This document shows positions 17,666-25,091 of a stretch of 64,000 nt of DNA, one piece after another. The notes beneath the pieces were generated by a model. That model was not told where the DNA came from and made no database searches. It saw nothing but the letters and a program-made list of their open reading frames with translations. Both the position numbers and the translations under genes were made by a program. Source of the DNA: Polaribacter sp. KT25b (GTDB lineage: Bacteria > Bacteroidota > Bacteroidia > Flavobacteriales > Flavobacteriaceae); assembly GCF_900105145.1 (NCBI RefSeq), contig NZ_LT629752.1, positions 2,752,001 to 2,816,000 of the forward strand. Reading direction: 5' to 3'. Positions within the stretch are counted from its first letter, which is position 1, and the number at the start of each line of letters is the position of its first letter.

Positions 17666-17699
17666 GTAACTCATTTGCAACTCACATATATTAAATTTG
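17666..17699 (+). promoter_or_regulatory. SARP-like operator and promoter, copy 2
   Basis: GTAACTC (17666-17672), ATTT, GCAACTC (17677-17683), then exactly 8 bp and TAAATTTG (17692-17699). The two heptamers, their spacer and the 8-bp distance to the -7 box are the same as in copy 1, although the 8-bp segments and -7 boxes differ. It begins 3 bp after the stop of phasin-like A and reads into 17739. Confidence 0.75.
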
Positions 17700-17738
17700 T
17701 AATATCAATTAAAAAAACAACTTAAAAACATATATATC

Positions 17739-18605
17739 ATGGCAACTAAAAAGTCAAAAAAAGAAATAAAAAAAGAAGATACATTAGGCAAAGCAAAAGC
17801 AATTGTTAAAAAAATAAACAGCGATTTAATCGACGCTTCTTTTAATGCAATCGAAACCACAGTAAAAACTGGTGAAAAATGGCAAAAATTAACAGCCAAA
17901 TTAATAAAGAAAACAGAACCTTTAACAAAACAACAAATTAATATGGTTGTCGATACTGCAGAATCTATTAAAGGTCAGTTAGAAAATAGTACAGAGCGTT
18001 TAAAAACTTTGGTTGGTTACGATCCAAAAATGGTTGAAAATGCTAAGAAAATGATTTCAGAAAATCCTTTAATTGAAAAGGCTGAAGCGATGAAAGACAA
18101 AATTGAGAAAGAAGTTTCTAGCAATAAATTGGTAAAGAAAGCAGAAAAAATGTCTTCTAAATTAAAAAAGAATATTTCTGAAACTATAGAAAATGTAAAA
18201 GATAAAATTGAAGATTACACGGAAGATATTCTTGATGATGTTGATGAAAAAATAGACGAAATAACTAAGCCAAAAAAAGCTTCGACTAAAAAAACTACTA
18301 CCCAAAAAGCGACTCCAAAAAAGACAACTCCAAAAAAGAAAGTAGTTGTTAAAAAAGAAGTAGTCGTAGAAAAAGTAATTGTTGAAAAAACAGATGTTAC
18401 CAATGATTTAAAAGTAATTAAAGGTATTGGACCAGTTTTAGAAAAAAACTTAAATGATTTAAACATTACTGCTTATAATCAAATTTCTAAAATGACGGTT
18501 AAAGACTTAACAAACTTATTAATTGGCGCAGGAATTAATGCTAAAATTTATGACTTAGAAGGTTGGAAAGCACAAGCTACTTTAGCTTTAAAAGGAGAAT
18601 TATAA
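17739..18605 (+). CDS. Phasin-like protein with histone H1-like linker and helix-hairpin-helix tail
   Basis: The 288-residue product has three parts. Residues about 15-95 are helical and align with the small phasin-like proteins (EKWQKLTAKLI, KQQINMVVDTAESIKGQLE). Residues about 95-165 are a charged amphipathic coil. About 172-205 is a Lys/Thr/Pro-rich linker like eukaryotic H1 tails (KKASTKKTTTQKATPKK), and about 220-288 is a helix-hairpin-helix domain, DLKVIKGIGPVLEKNLNDL, of the type that binds DNA without sequence preference. A protein with granule-binding and DNA-binding ends would resemble PhaF, which tethers storage granules to the nucleoid. That parallel is inference. It is expressed from promoter copy 2. 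Confidence 0.8.
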   Translation: MATKKSKKEIKKEDTLGKAKAIVKKINSDLIDASFNAIETTVKTGEKWQKLTAKLIKKTEPLTKQQINMVVDTAESIKGQLENSTERLKTLVGYDPKMVENAKKMISENPLIEKAEAMKDKIEKEVSSNKLVKKAEKMSSKLKKNISETIENVKDKIEDYTEDILDDVDEKIDEITKPKKASTKKTTTQKATPKKTTPKKKVVVKKEVVVEKVIVEKTDVTNDLKVIKGIGPVLEKNLNDLNITAYNQISKMTVKDLTNLLIGAGINAKIYDLEGWKAQATLALKGEL

Positions 18606-18635
18606 TTTATATAATATCACATAAAAAAAACTATT

Positions 18636-18926
18636 ATGAGCACAAAAAAAACAAATAACGTAAAATTTACAGATACAGTTAATAAGGTTTTAGATACTGC
18701 TAAAACTTCTGTAAAAAAAGCAAATGACTTTGCTTTAAACACTACCGAAGAAGTAGTTACAGATTCTATAACCATCGCAAGCGAATGGCAACAAGTTTTA
18801 GACAAAGCATTAAAAGGCGGAGTTCATTTATTAGATAATCAACAAAATTTAGTTTTTGATACGCTAGAATCTTACAAAAAGCAACTAGTAAGTGGTAAAA
18901 AAAGATTGGGCAAAATTTTTGCTTAA
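18636..18926 (+). CDS. Phasin-like small protein B (96 aa)
   Basis: A 96-residue helical protein, paralogous to phasin-like A: KKANDFALNTTEEVV (about 27-41) followed by ASEWQQVLDKALKGG and DNQQNLVFDTLESYKKQL. The EWQ and QQ elements also match the first part of the 288-aa protein, 30 bp upstream in the same transcript. No signal peptide. A strong terminator follows at 18945-18980, closing the lipid locus. Confidence 0.75.
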   Translation: MSTKKTNNVKFTDTVNKVLDTAKTSVKKANDFALNTTEEVVTDSITIASEWQQVLDKALKGGVHLLDNQQNLVFDTLESYKKQLVSGKKRLGKIFA

Positions 18927-18944
18927 ACAACATTATAAACTTTC

Positions 18945-18980
18945 TAAAAAACCAAGTTATTATTTAACTTGGTTTTTTTT
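18945..18980 (+). terminator. Rho-independent terminator closing the lipid/phasin locus
   Basis: The arms AAAACCAAGTTA and TAACTTGGTTTT flank an ATTATT-type loop and are followed by eight T residues. It starts about 19 bp past the stop at 18926. Confidence 0.88.
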
Positions 18981-19022
18981 GTTTTATCTAGTTTGTTTTT
19001 CTTTAGACAACAAAACGTTTCG

Positions 19023-19030
19023 TATTTTTG
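19023..19030 (+). promoter_or_regulatory. TAnnTTTG box (TATTTTTG) before the TetR-like gene
   Basis: A perfect Bacteroidetes -7 box lies 17 bp before the ATG at 19047. A good -33 element at the usual distance is not obvious; TTTG at 18992-18995 is 27 bp upstream. Confidence 0.5.
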
Positions 19031-19046
19031 CACTTTAAAACTTTAT

Positions 19047-19712
19047 ATGGCTAAAAAGAAGAAAAATATTTCTAAAATAGATGTGCTAACATTATACATG
19101 GATTTTGTGATAGAAAACAAACAAAAACCAACAGATGTTGACGACTTTTGCGAAAATGTAGATTTAGATGTTGCTCTCTTTTACAGTCATTTTAAATCTT
19201 TAAAAAATGTAGAAAAAACAGTTTTTAAAGAACTTTTTAAAAACTCGATAGAAGTTTTAAATGAAAGTGAAGAGTTTCTTTCTTTTGATAAAAAAAACAA
19301 ATTAATTAGCTTATATTTTACTTTTTTCGAGAACTTAAATCTTAATAGAGAATACGTTTTAATTGCATTAAAAGGCTGTAAAAATCAGCTAAAATCTTTT
19401 AGTGCACTTTCTGGTTTAAAGAAACATTTTATTGCTTTTGTTAATAATTTAGATTTATCAGAAAGTATTTTACCAATTGATGGTTTAGAAAAAATACAAA
19501 GAAAATTTGTTAACGAATCTGCTTGGATTCAACTCTACTTAACCATTCAGTTTTGGTTAGAAGACTCATCAGAATCTTTTGAAAAAACAGATATTTTTAT
19601 AGAAAAATCTATAAATACTAGCTTTGAGCTTATAGAAAACAAATTTTTAAAAAATGCATTTGACCTAGGAAAGTTTGTTTACAAAGAAAAAATTCAGAAA
19701 AAAGCCAATTAG
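19047..19712 (+). CDS. TetR-like protein (TetR C-terminal domain type)
   Basis: I chose the ATG at 19047 (MAKKKKNISKIDVL); an upstream start at 18969 would lie in the terminator and promoter. The 221-residue helical protein has an N-terminal segment resembling a degenerate TetR helix-turn-helix (SKIDVLTLYMDFVIEN, then VDLDVALFYSHFKSLKNVEKTVF), followed by an all-helical ligand-type domain. Flavobacteria often carry a TetR-C-domain protein next to an ABC1 kinase, as here, where the kinase starts 2 bp after the stop. Whether it still binds DNA is unclear. Confidence 0.75.
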   Translation: MAKKKKNISKIDVLTLYMDFVIENKQKPTDVDDFCENVDLDVALFYSHFKSLKNVEKTVFKELFKNSIEVLNESEEFLSFDKKNKLISLYFTFFENLNLNREYVLIALKGCKNQLKSFSALSGLKKHFIAFVNNLDLSESILPIDGLEKIQRKFVNESAWIQLYLTIQFWLEDSSESFEKTDIFIEKSINTSFELIENKFLKNAFDLGKFVYKEKIQKKAN

Positions 19713-19714
19713 AT

Positions 19715-21025
19715 ATGAAAAAAGCTAGTAAAATTCCGATTTCTAAAATTCAACGTGCTTCTAAATTAGTGCAAACAGGTGCTAAAGTTGGTGTAAATTA
19801 TTTAAAATATTTTGGTGATAAAATTGTAAATTCTGAAGAAGATGCTAGAGATAAACTAAATAAATCGAATGCAGAAGATATTTACGATAGCTTAAAAGAT
19901 TTAAAAGGTAGCCCGCTTAAAGTTGCACAAATGTTAAGCATGGATAAAAGCATTTTGCCAAGAGCTTATGTAGAAAAATTTTCTTTGGCACAATTTTCTG
20001 TTCCACCGCTTTCTGAAGCATTGGTTTTAAAAACTTTTAAAAAGAGTTTTGGAAAATTTCCATCAGAAATTTATGATCAATTTGATGTAAAAGCTTTTAA
20101 CGCAGCTAGTATTGGTCAAGTTCATAAAGCTGAAAAAGATGGACAAGAATTGGCTGTAAAAATTCAATATCCAGGAGTTGCAGACAGTATAAAATCTGAT
20201 TTAGCAATGCTAAAACCTTTTGTTATTAGAATGTTTAATATGAAAGGTAAAATGTCTGATGATTATTTTTTTGAAGTTCAAGATAAATTATTAGAAGAAA
20301 CAGATTACGTTTTAGAAGTTGAACAAAGTATAGAAATAGTAAATGCTTGCAAAAATATCCCTAATCTTACTTTTCCTAATTATTATAAGGATTTATCGTC
20401 AAAACAGATCATAACCATGGATTGGATGCATGGAATTCATTTATCAGAATTTACAGACATCAACAAAAATCAAGAAAGAGGAAATGCTTTAGGGCAAGCC
20501 CTCTGGGATTTTTACATGTTTCAAATTCACAATTTAAAGAAAGTACATGCAGATCCACATCCTGGAAACTTCTTAATTTCTAAAGATTATAAATTAATTG
20601 CTTTAGATTTTGGTTGTATGAAATCTATTCCAATAGATTTTTACAATCCGTATTTTGTTTTAGCACGCAAAGAAACATTAGCAGACAAAGCACTTTTTGA
20701 AGAAAAAATGTATGAATTAGAAATTTTATTAGAAACAGATAGCAAAGAAGAATTGACCTTTTTTAGCGCAATGTTTCATGAAATGTTAACTATTTTTACG
20801 CAACCTTTTCATGTAGAAACTTTCGACTTTTCTGATGAGGAATTTTTTGGTCAAATAACAGAATTTGGCGAACGATTTTCTAAAAGCACAGAATTGAGAT
20901 CTTACAATGCAAGTAGAGGTTCTAAACATTTTATTTATATGAACAGAACCTTTTTTGGCTTGTATAATTTAATGTTCGATTTAAAAGCTAAAGACATAAA
21001 AATCAATAACTTTAACACTTTTTAA
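19715..21025 (+). CDS. ABC1/ADCK (AarF) family atypical kinase
   Basis: A 436-residue ABC1 kinase. KGSPLKVAQMLSMD (63-76) is the KxGQ-region variant, AASIGQVHKAEKDG the nucleotide loop, LAVKIQYPGV the lysine strand, HADPHPGNF the catalytic loop and LDFGCMKSI the metal-binding DFG. It follows the TetR-like gene by 2 bp. Members act in ubiquinone or menaquinone and membrane-lipid homeostasis; nearby lipid genes make a lipid role plausible but it is separated from them by a terminator. The uridine kinase starts 47 bp downstream. Confidence 0.92.
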   Translation: MKKASKIPISKIQRASKLVQTGAKVGVNYLKYFGDKIVNSEEDARDKLNKSNAEDIYDSLKDLKGSPLKVAQMLSMDKSILPRAYVEKFSLAQFSVPPLSEALVLKTFKKSFGKFPSEIYDQFDVKAFNAASIGQVHKAEKDGQELAVKIQYPGVADSIKSDLAMLKPFVIRMFNMKGKMSDDYFFEVQDKLLEETDYVLEVEQSIEIVNACKNIPNLTFPNYYKDLSSKQIITMDWMHGIHLSEFTDINKNQERGNALGQALWDFYMFQIHNLKKVHADPHPGNFLISKDYKLIALDFGCMKSIPIDFYNPYFVLARKETLADKALFEEKMYELEILLETDSKEELTFFSAMFHEMLTIFTQPFHVETFDFSDEEFFGQITEFGERFSKSTELRSYNASRGSKHFIYMNRTFFGLYNLMFDLKAKDIKINNFNTF

Positions 21026-21072
21026 AGACTCTATTGTTTTTACAAATAATTAAAAAAAATCAATTAAAATAT

Positions 21073-21678
21073 ATGTTAATTATAGGAATTGCCGGCGGAA
21101 CAGGAAGCGGAAAAACTACTGTTGTAAATCAAATTATTAAACAATTACCTACAGATGAAGTTTGTGTAATTTCTCAAGATTCTTACTACAACGAAACGTT
21201 TAATTTATCTTATGAGGAAAGATCAAAAATTAATTTTGATCACCCAAGAGCAATCGATTTTGAATTAATAGTTAAACACTTAAAAAAATTAAGATTAGGT
21301 AAAACGATCGAGCAACCAGTTTACTCTTTTGTAACGCATAACAGAACTACAGATACTATAAAAACACACCCTAGAAAAGTGGTTATTGTTGAAGGAATAT
21401 TAATTTTAAATAACGAAGCTTTAAGAAAGTTATTTGACATAAAAATATTTGTTCACGCAGATACAGACGAGCGTTTAATTAGAAGAATTAGAAGAGATAT
21501 TACCGAAAGAGGAAGAGATATTGATGAAGTTTTAAACAGATACCAAGACACTTTAAAACCTATGCATCAACAATTCATAGAACCAACTAAAAATTTTGCT
21601 GATATTATTATTCCTAATAACAAACACAATACAGTTGCTATAGATGTTGTAAGAACAGTAATAAATGACCGTTTATAA
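21073..21678 (+). CDS. udk: Uridine kinase
   Basis: Phosphorylates uridine and cytidine with GTP or ATP (pyrimidine salvage). The ATG at 21073 puts the P-loop IAGGTGSGKTT at residues 5-15 of a 201-residue product, the normal length; an earlier TTG start (21034) would add an unneeded leader. SQDSYYNE, NFDHPRAIDFEL, EGILIL, ERLIRRIRRDITERGRD and MHQQFIEPTKNFADIIIP are family motifs. The divIC-like gene follows directly (start at 21679). Confidence 0.97.
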   Translation: MLIIGIAGGTGSGKTTVVNQIIKQLPTDEVCVISQDSYYNETFNLSYEERSKINFDHPRAIDFELIVKHLKKLRLGKTIEQPVYSFVTHNRTTDTIKTHPRKVVIVEGILILNNEALRKLFDIKIFVHADTDERLIRRIRRDITERGRDIDEVLNRYQDTLKPMHQQFIEPTKNFADIIIPNNKHNTVAIDVVRTVINDRL

Positions 21679-21999
21679 ATGAGTTTTTTTAGCAATTTAA
21701 AAAAGAATCCAATCTTTAAAATTCTTACAAATACTTTTGTAATAATTTTTATTCCTTTTATAATTTGGATGCTTTTTTTTGATGAAAATTCATATTTAAC
21801 ACATAGAGAATTTAACAAAGAAATTGAAGATTTAGAAAGTACAATTACTTTTTATGAAGAAAAGCTTGATTCTGATAAAGAAATGATAAAAAACTTACAA
21901 GATTCTTTAAAACTAGAACGTTTTGCTAGAGAAAAATATTTAATGAAAAAAGAAAACGAAGACATTTATATTATTGAATTTGACACTATAAAAAAATAA
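21679..21999 (+). CDS. FtsB/DivIC septum formation initiator
   Basis: A 106-residue bitopic membrane protein: short cytoplasmic N-terminus, one membrane helix (about 18-34, TFVIIFIPFIIWMLFF) and a periplasmic coiled coil (45-80) ending in ERFAREKYLMKKENEDIYII, the hallmark of FtsB/DivIC. It bridges early and late divisome proteins with FtsL and FtsQ. The stop TAA overlaps the ATG of the mutase gene by one base. In flavobacteria it is commonly found between udk and the mutase genes. Confidence 0.92.
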   Translation: MSFFSNLKKNPIFKILTNTFVIIFIPFIIWMLFFDENSYLTHREFNKEIEDLESTITFYEEKLDSDKEMIKNLQDSLKLERFAREKYLMKKENEDIYIIEFDTIKK

Positions 22000-23354
22000 T
22001 GAGTACTTTTCTATTTGATGATTTTGAACCAGTAACTGCTGCTGCTTGGAAACAAAAAATTCAAGTAGATTTAAATGGCGCAGATTATAATGAAACCTTA
22101 TTGTATAAAACCGATGAAGGCATTCTTGTAAAACCTTTTTACACAAAAGAAGACAGAACAAATTCAAAAATAAATCTTCCAAAAAAAAAATTTAATATTT
22201 GTCAAACAATTTTTATTCATGATGAAAAAATAGCTAATTTTTTAGCAATAGATGCTTTAAAAAGAGGCGCAAATTCCATCCAATTTAAGGCAGATAAAAA
22301 ATTTGATTATCATAAAGTTTTACATAAAATTGAAGTAAAATCAACTATAATTTATTTTCAGTTTTCTTTTTTAGATGATCATTTTCAAATAGAACTTTCT
22401 AAATATTGCAATTCAGAAAATACTTTTTTTCAAACGGATAGTATTGGCAATTTAGCAGAAAGTGGCAATTGGTTTGTCAACTTAAAAGAAGATCAAAAAA
22501 AGTTAGAAAACATCGTTTTAGCAACTAAAAATTGCATTTCAGTTTCTGCAGATTTATATCAAAACTCAGGAGCAAATATTGTTCAACAATTAGCGTATAC
22601 CTTAGCACACGCAAATGAATATTTACATGATTTTGGAAAAGATGTAGCCACTAAAATAAATTTTAATTTTGCTGTAGGGAGCAATTATTTTTTCGAAATT
22701 GCAAAATTAAGAGCTTTTAGAATTCTTTGGGAAACACTTTTAAATGAATATGATCTAAAAAATATTGAAGCTCATATTTTTACCAAACCAAGTTTAAGAA
22801 ACAAAACATTGTACAATTATAATGTAAATATGTTGCGAACAACATCCGAATGTATGAGTGCTATTATAGGTGGATCAAACACCATTTCTAATGTTTCATA
22901 TGATGCTATGTTTCATAAATCTAATGAACTTGGCGAACGAATTTCTAGAAATCAATTGTTAATTTTACAACAAGAAAGTGATTTTTCTGATGCTCAAAAT
23001 TTTGCTAACGGCACTTATTATATTGAAGCAATTACAAATCAATTAGCAGAGAACGCATTAACAATTTTTAAACAAATAGAAAAAGTTGGCGGATTTTTAC
23101 ATCAATTAAAAGCGGGAATCATCCAAAAGAAAATACAAGAAAATGCTTTAACCGAAGAAGAAAATTTTATCAATAAAAACATTGTTTTATTGGGCACAAA
23201 TATACACACTAATTCAGCTGATAAAATGAAGGGAGAATTAGAGTTGTATCCTTTTGTAAAACAAAGAAATATAAAAACATTAATTACACCAATTAATAGA
23301 AAACGTCTTTCTGAATCTATAGAAAAAGAAAGATTAGCACAAGAAAATGCCTAG
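21999..23354 (+). CDS. mutA: Methylmalonyl-CoA mutase small (beta) subunit-like
   Basis: A 451-residue protein of the mutase TIM-barrel family: MSTFLFDDFEPVTAAAWKQKIQVDL at the N-terminus, then FNFAVGSNYFFEIAKLRAFRILWE and NMLRTTSECMSAIIGGSNTI. It has no DxHxxG cobalamin motif and stops after the barrel, shorter than actinobacterial beta subunits (about 600) but near the flavobacterial length. The beta subunit is non-catalytic and supports MutB. The last eight bases overlap the start of the large-subunit gene, so the two are cotranslated. Confidence 0.9.
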   Translation: MSTFLFDDFEPVTAAAWKQKIQVDLNGADYNETLLYKTDEGILVKPFYTKEDRTNSKINLPKKKFNICQTIFIHDEKIANFLAIDALKRGANSIQFKADKKFDYHKVLHKIEVKSTIIYFQFSFLDDHFQIELSKYCNSENTFFQTDSIGNLAESGNWFVNLKEDQKKLENIVLATKNCISVSADLYQNSGANIVQQLAYTLAHANEYLHDFGKDVATKINFNFAVGSNYFFEIAKLRAFRILWETLLNEYDLKNIEAHIFTKPSLRNKTLYNYNVNMLRTTSECMSAIIGGSNTISNVSYDAMFHKSNELGERISRNQLLILQQESDFSDAQNFANGTYYIEAITNQLAENALTIFKQIEKVGGFLHQLKAGIIQKKIQENALTEEENFINKNIVLLGTNIHTNSADKMKGELELYPFVKQRNIKTLITPINRKRLSESIEKERLAQENA

Positions 23355-24921
23355 AAAATCATTTGAACATATCAAACTAAAAAGTTCGAATTTAGAACCT
23401 CAACAAAACTTTAAACATGAAGATTTTGTAGCAGGAATTGCGCCAAATTTAAGAGGTATTTACGCAACAATGTACATTAAAAAACCCTGGGAAATTAGGC
23501 AATGTATTAGTTTTTCTTCCGCTAAAGAAGGCAATATTTTTTACAAAAAAAATCCAGAAACTCACTTAAAAGAATTATCTATTACTTTTAATGTCGAAAC
23601 ACAAAATACTTATGATTCTGATGATGAAATTCTAAAAAACCTTGTTAGCAAAACAAGTGTTAACATAGATTCTGTAGAAGACATGAAGATGTTGTTTTAT
23701 CAAGTTCCTTTAGATAAAATCTCGGTTTCTATAACATCGAATGACGCAATTCTACCCCTTTTAGCATTTTATATTGTTGCCGCAGAAGAACAAGAAGTTC
23801 CTCTTGATCAACTTTCTGGAATCATTCAATATGATGTTTTAAAGGATCTCATGGTTAAAGAAACAGACATTGTTTCTCCTAATCTATCAATGAAAATTTT
23901 TACTGATATTTTTAAATATACAAGTAATAAAATGCCAAAATTTAACTCCTTTTCTATTTCTGGTTTTCATATGCAAGAAGCTAATACTACTGCAGAAATT
24001 GAATTGGCTTATACATTTTCTAAAGGTTTAGAATTCATAAAAAAAAGCATTGAAGCAGGAATTGACATTGATACTATTGCCTCAAAATTATCTTTCTTTT
24101 GGGCAATTGGCATGGATCATTTTACAGAAATAGCAAAATTAAGAGCTGCAAGAATGTTGTGGGCAAAAATTGTAAAACAATTCAATCCTAAAAATCAAAA
24201 TTCGTTTGCATTAAGAACTCATTGCAAAACAAATAACTCGTCTTTAAAAGCGCAAGATCCTTTTAATAAAATTGCCAGAACTACTATAGAAGCAATGGCT
24301 GCAGCTTTTGGCGGTACAGAAAGTTTATACACAAATACATTAAACGAATCGAATGCTTTTCTTAAAGATTATTCTAATATACTTACTAAAGATACACAAC
24401 TATTTTTACAACAGGAAACACATATTACTAAAACTGTAGATCCTTGGGCGGGCAGTTTTCGTATAGAAAAACTAACAGAAGAAATTGCGAATAGAGCTTG
24501 GAGTTTACTAAAAGAAGTTAATGATTTAGGCGGATTAACCAAAGCCATTGAAAAGGGTATTCCAAAAAAGAGAATTGAAGAAACTGCTACAAAAAAGCAA
24601 ACAAAAATTATTATGAGTAAAGAAGTTCTTATTGATGTAAATAAACATCAACTAAAACAAGAAGATTCTTTACGTGTTTCTAAAATTGATTCTGATGCCG
24701 TGAGAAAATCTCAAATAGAAAAATTACAACTTTTAAAAGCAAATAGAAATCCAGAAAAAGTTAAAAATTCTTTGGCTAATTTAACTAAAGCTGCAAAATC
24801 AGGAAAAGAAAACCTTTTAGATTTAACTGTAAAAGCTGCAAGAAATAGCGCTACTTTAAGTGAAATTTCTAATGCTTTAGAGATTGGATTTAACAGCTAT
24901 AAAACTTCCACAAAATTGTAA
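23347..24921 (+). CDS. Methylmalonyl-CoA mutase large-subunit homolog without cobalamin domain
   Basis: The 524-residue product matches the barrel of MutB (LSGIIQYDVLKDL, MPKFNSFSISGFHMQEA, SFFWAIGMDHFTEIAKLRAARMLW, KTVDPWAGSFRIE) and ends right after LLDLTVKAARNSATLSEISNALE, exactly where the C-terminal B12-binding domain normally begins. A full MutB is about 700 residues. There is no DxHxxG and no remnant in the 170 bp downstream. The usual RQYAGFST loop reads RQCISFSS (51-58), replacing the active-site Tyr; H208 is kept. Either the B12 domain is a separate gene elsewhere, or this is a repurposed or decayed paralog. Overlaps mutA by 8 bp. Confidence 0.88.
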   Translation: MPRKSFEHIKLKSSNLEPQQNFKHEDFVAGIAPNLRGIYATMYIKKPWEIRQCISFSSAKEGNIFYKKNPETHLKELSITFNVETQNTYDSDDEILKNLVSKTSVNIDSVEDMKMLFYQVPLDKISVSITSNDAILPLLAFYIVAAEEQEVPLDQLSGIIQYDVLKDLMVKETDIVSPNLSMKIFTDIFKYTSNKMPKFNSFSISGFHMQEANTTAEIELAYTFSKGLEFIKKSIEAGIDIDTIASKLSFFWAIGMDHFTEIAKLRAARMLWAKIVKQFNPKNQNSFALRTHCKTNNSSLKAQDPFNKIARTTIEAMAAAFGGTESLYTNTLNESNAFLKDYSNILTKDTQLFLQQETHITKTVDPWAGSFRIEKLTEEIANRAWSLLKEVNDLGGLTKAIEKGIPKKRIEETATKKQTKIIMSKEVLIDVNKHQLKQEDSLRVSKIDSDAVRKSQIEKLQLLKANRNPEKVKNSLANLTKAAKSGKENLLDLTVKAARNSATLSEISNALEIGFNSYKTSTKL

Positions 24922-24928
24922 ATTTTTG

Positions 24929-24955
24929 AATCAATAATTTTTATTGATTTTATTT
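24929..24955 (+). terminator. Probable terminator after the mutase pair
   Basis: AATCAATAA (24929-24937) and TTATTGATT (24941-24949) form a perfect 9-bp stem with a 3-nt loop, followed by a T-rich stretch. All A-T rich except two G-C pairs, so moderate strength. Confidence 0.5.
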
Positions 24956-25056
24956 ACGAAAATAAACTAATTTAAAAACAACTTTTTATTTAATTTTTAA
25001 CAGTTCTTAACACCAAAAAAGAACTTCTCTGTATCAAGTCTTGTTGCTTTTATCCC

Positions 25057-25064
25057 TATTTTTG
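25057..25064 (+). promoter_or_regulatory. TAnnTTTG box (TATTTTTG) before ccsBA
   Basis: A perfect -7 box 27 bp before the ATG at 25092. TTG triplets occur at 25041-25046, only 11-13 bp upstream, so the -33 element is not canonical. Confidence 0.5.
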
Positions 25065-25091
25065 CAACACTTTAAAAAGCACTAAATAAAG

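Noticed and set aside
24922..25091. Cobalamin domain or riboswitch remnant after the mutase genes
   Set aside because: Neither a continuing frame nor a B12-box-like sequence is visible in the 170 bp.
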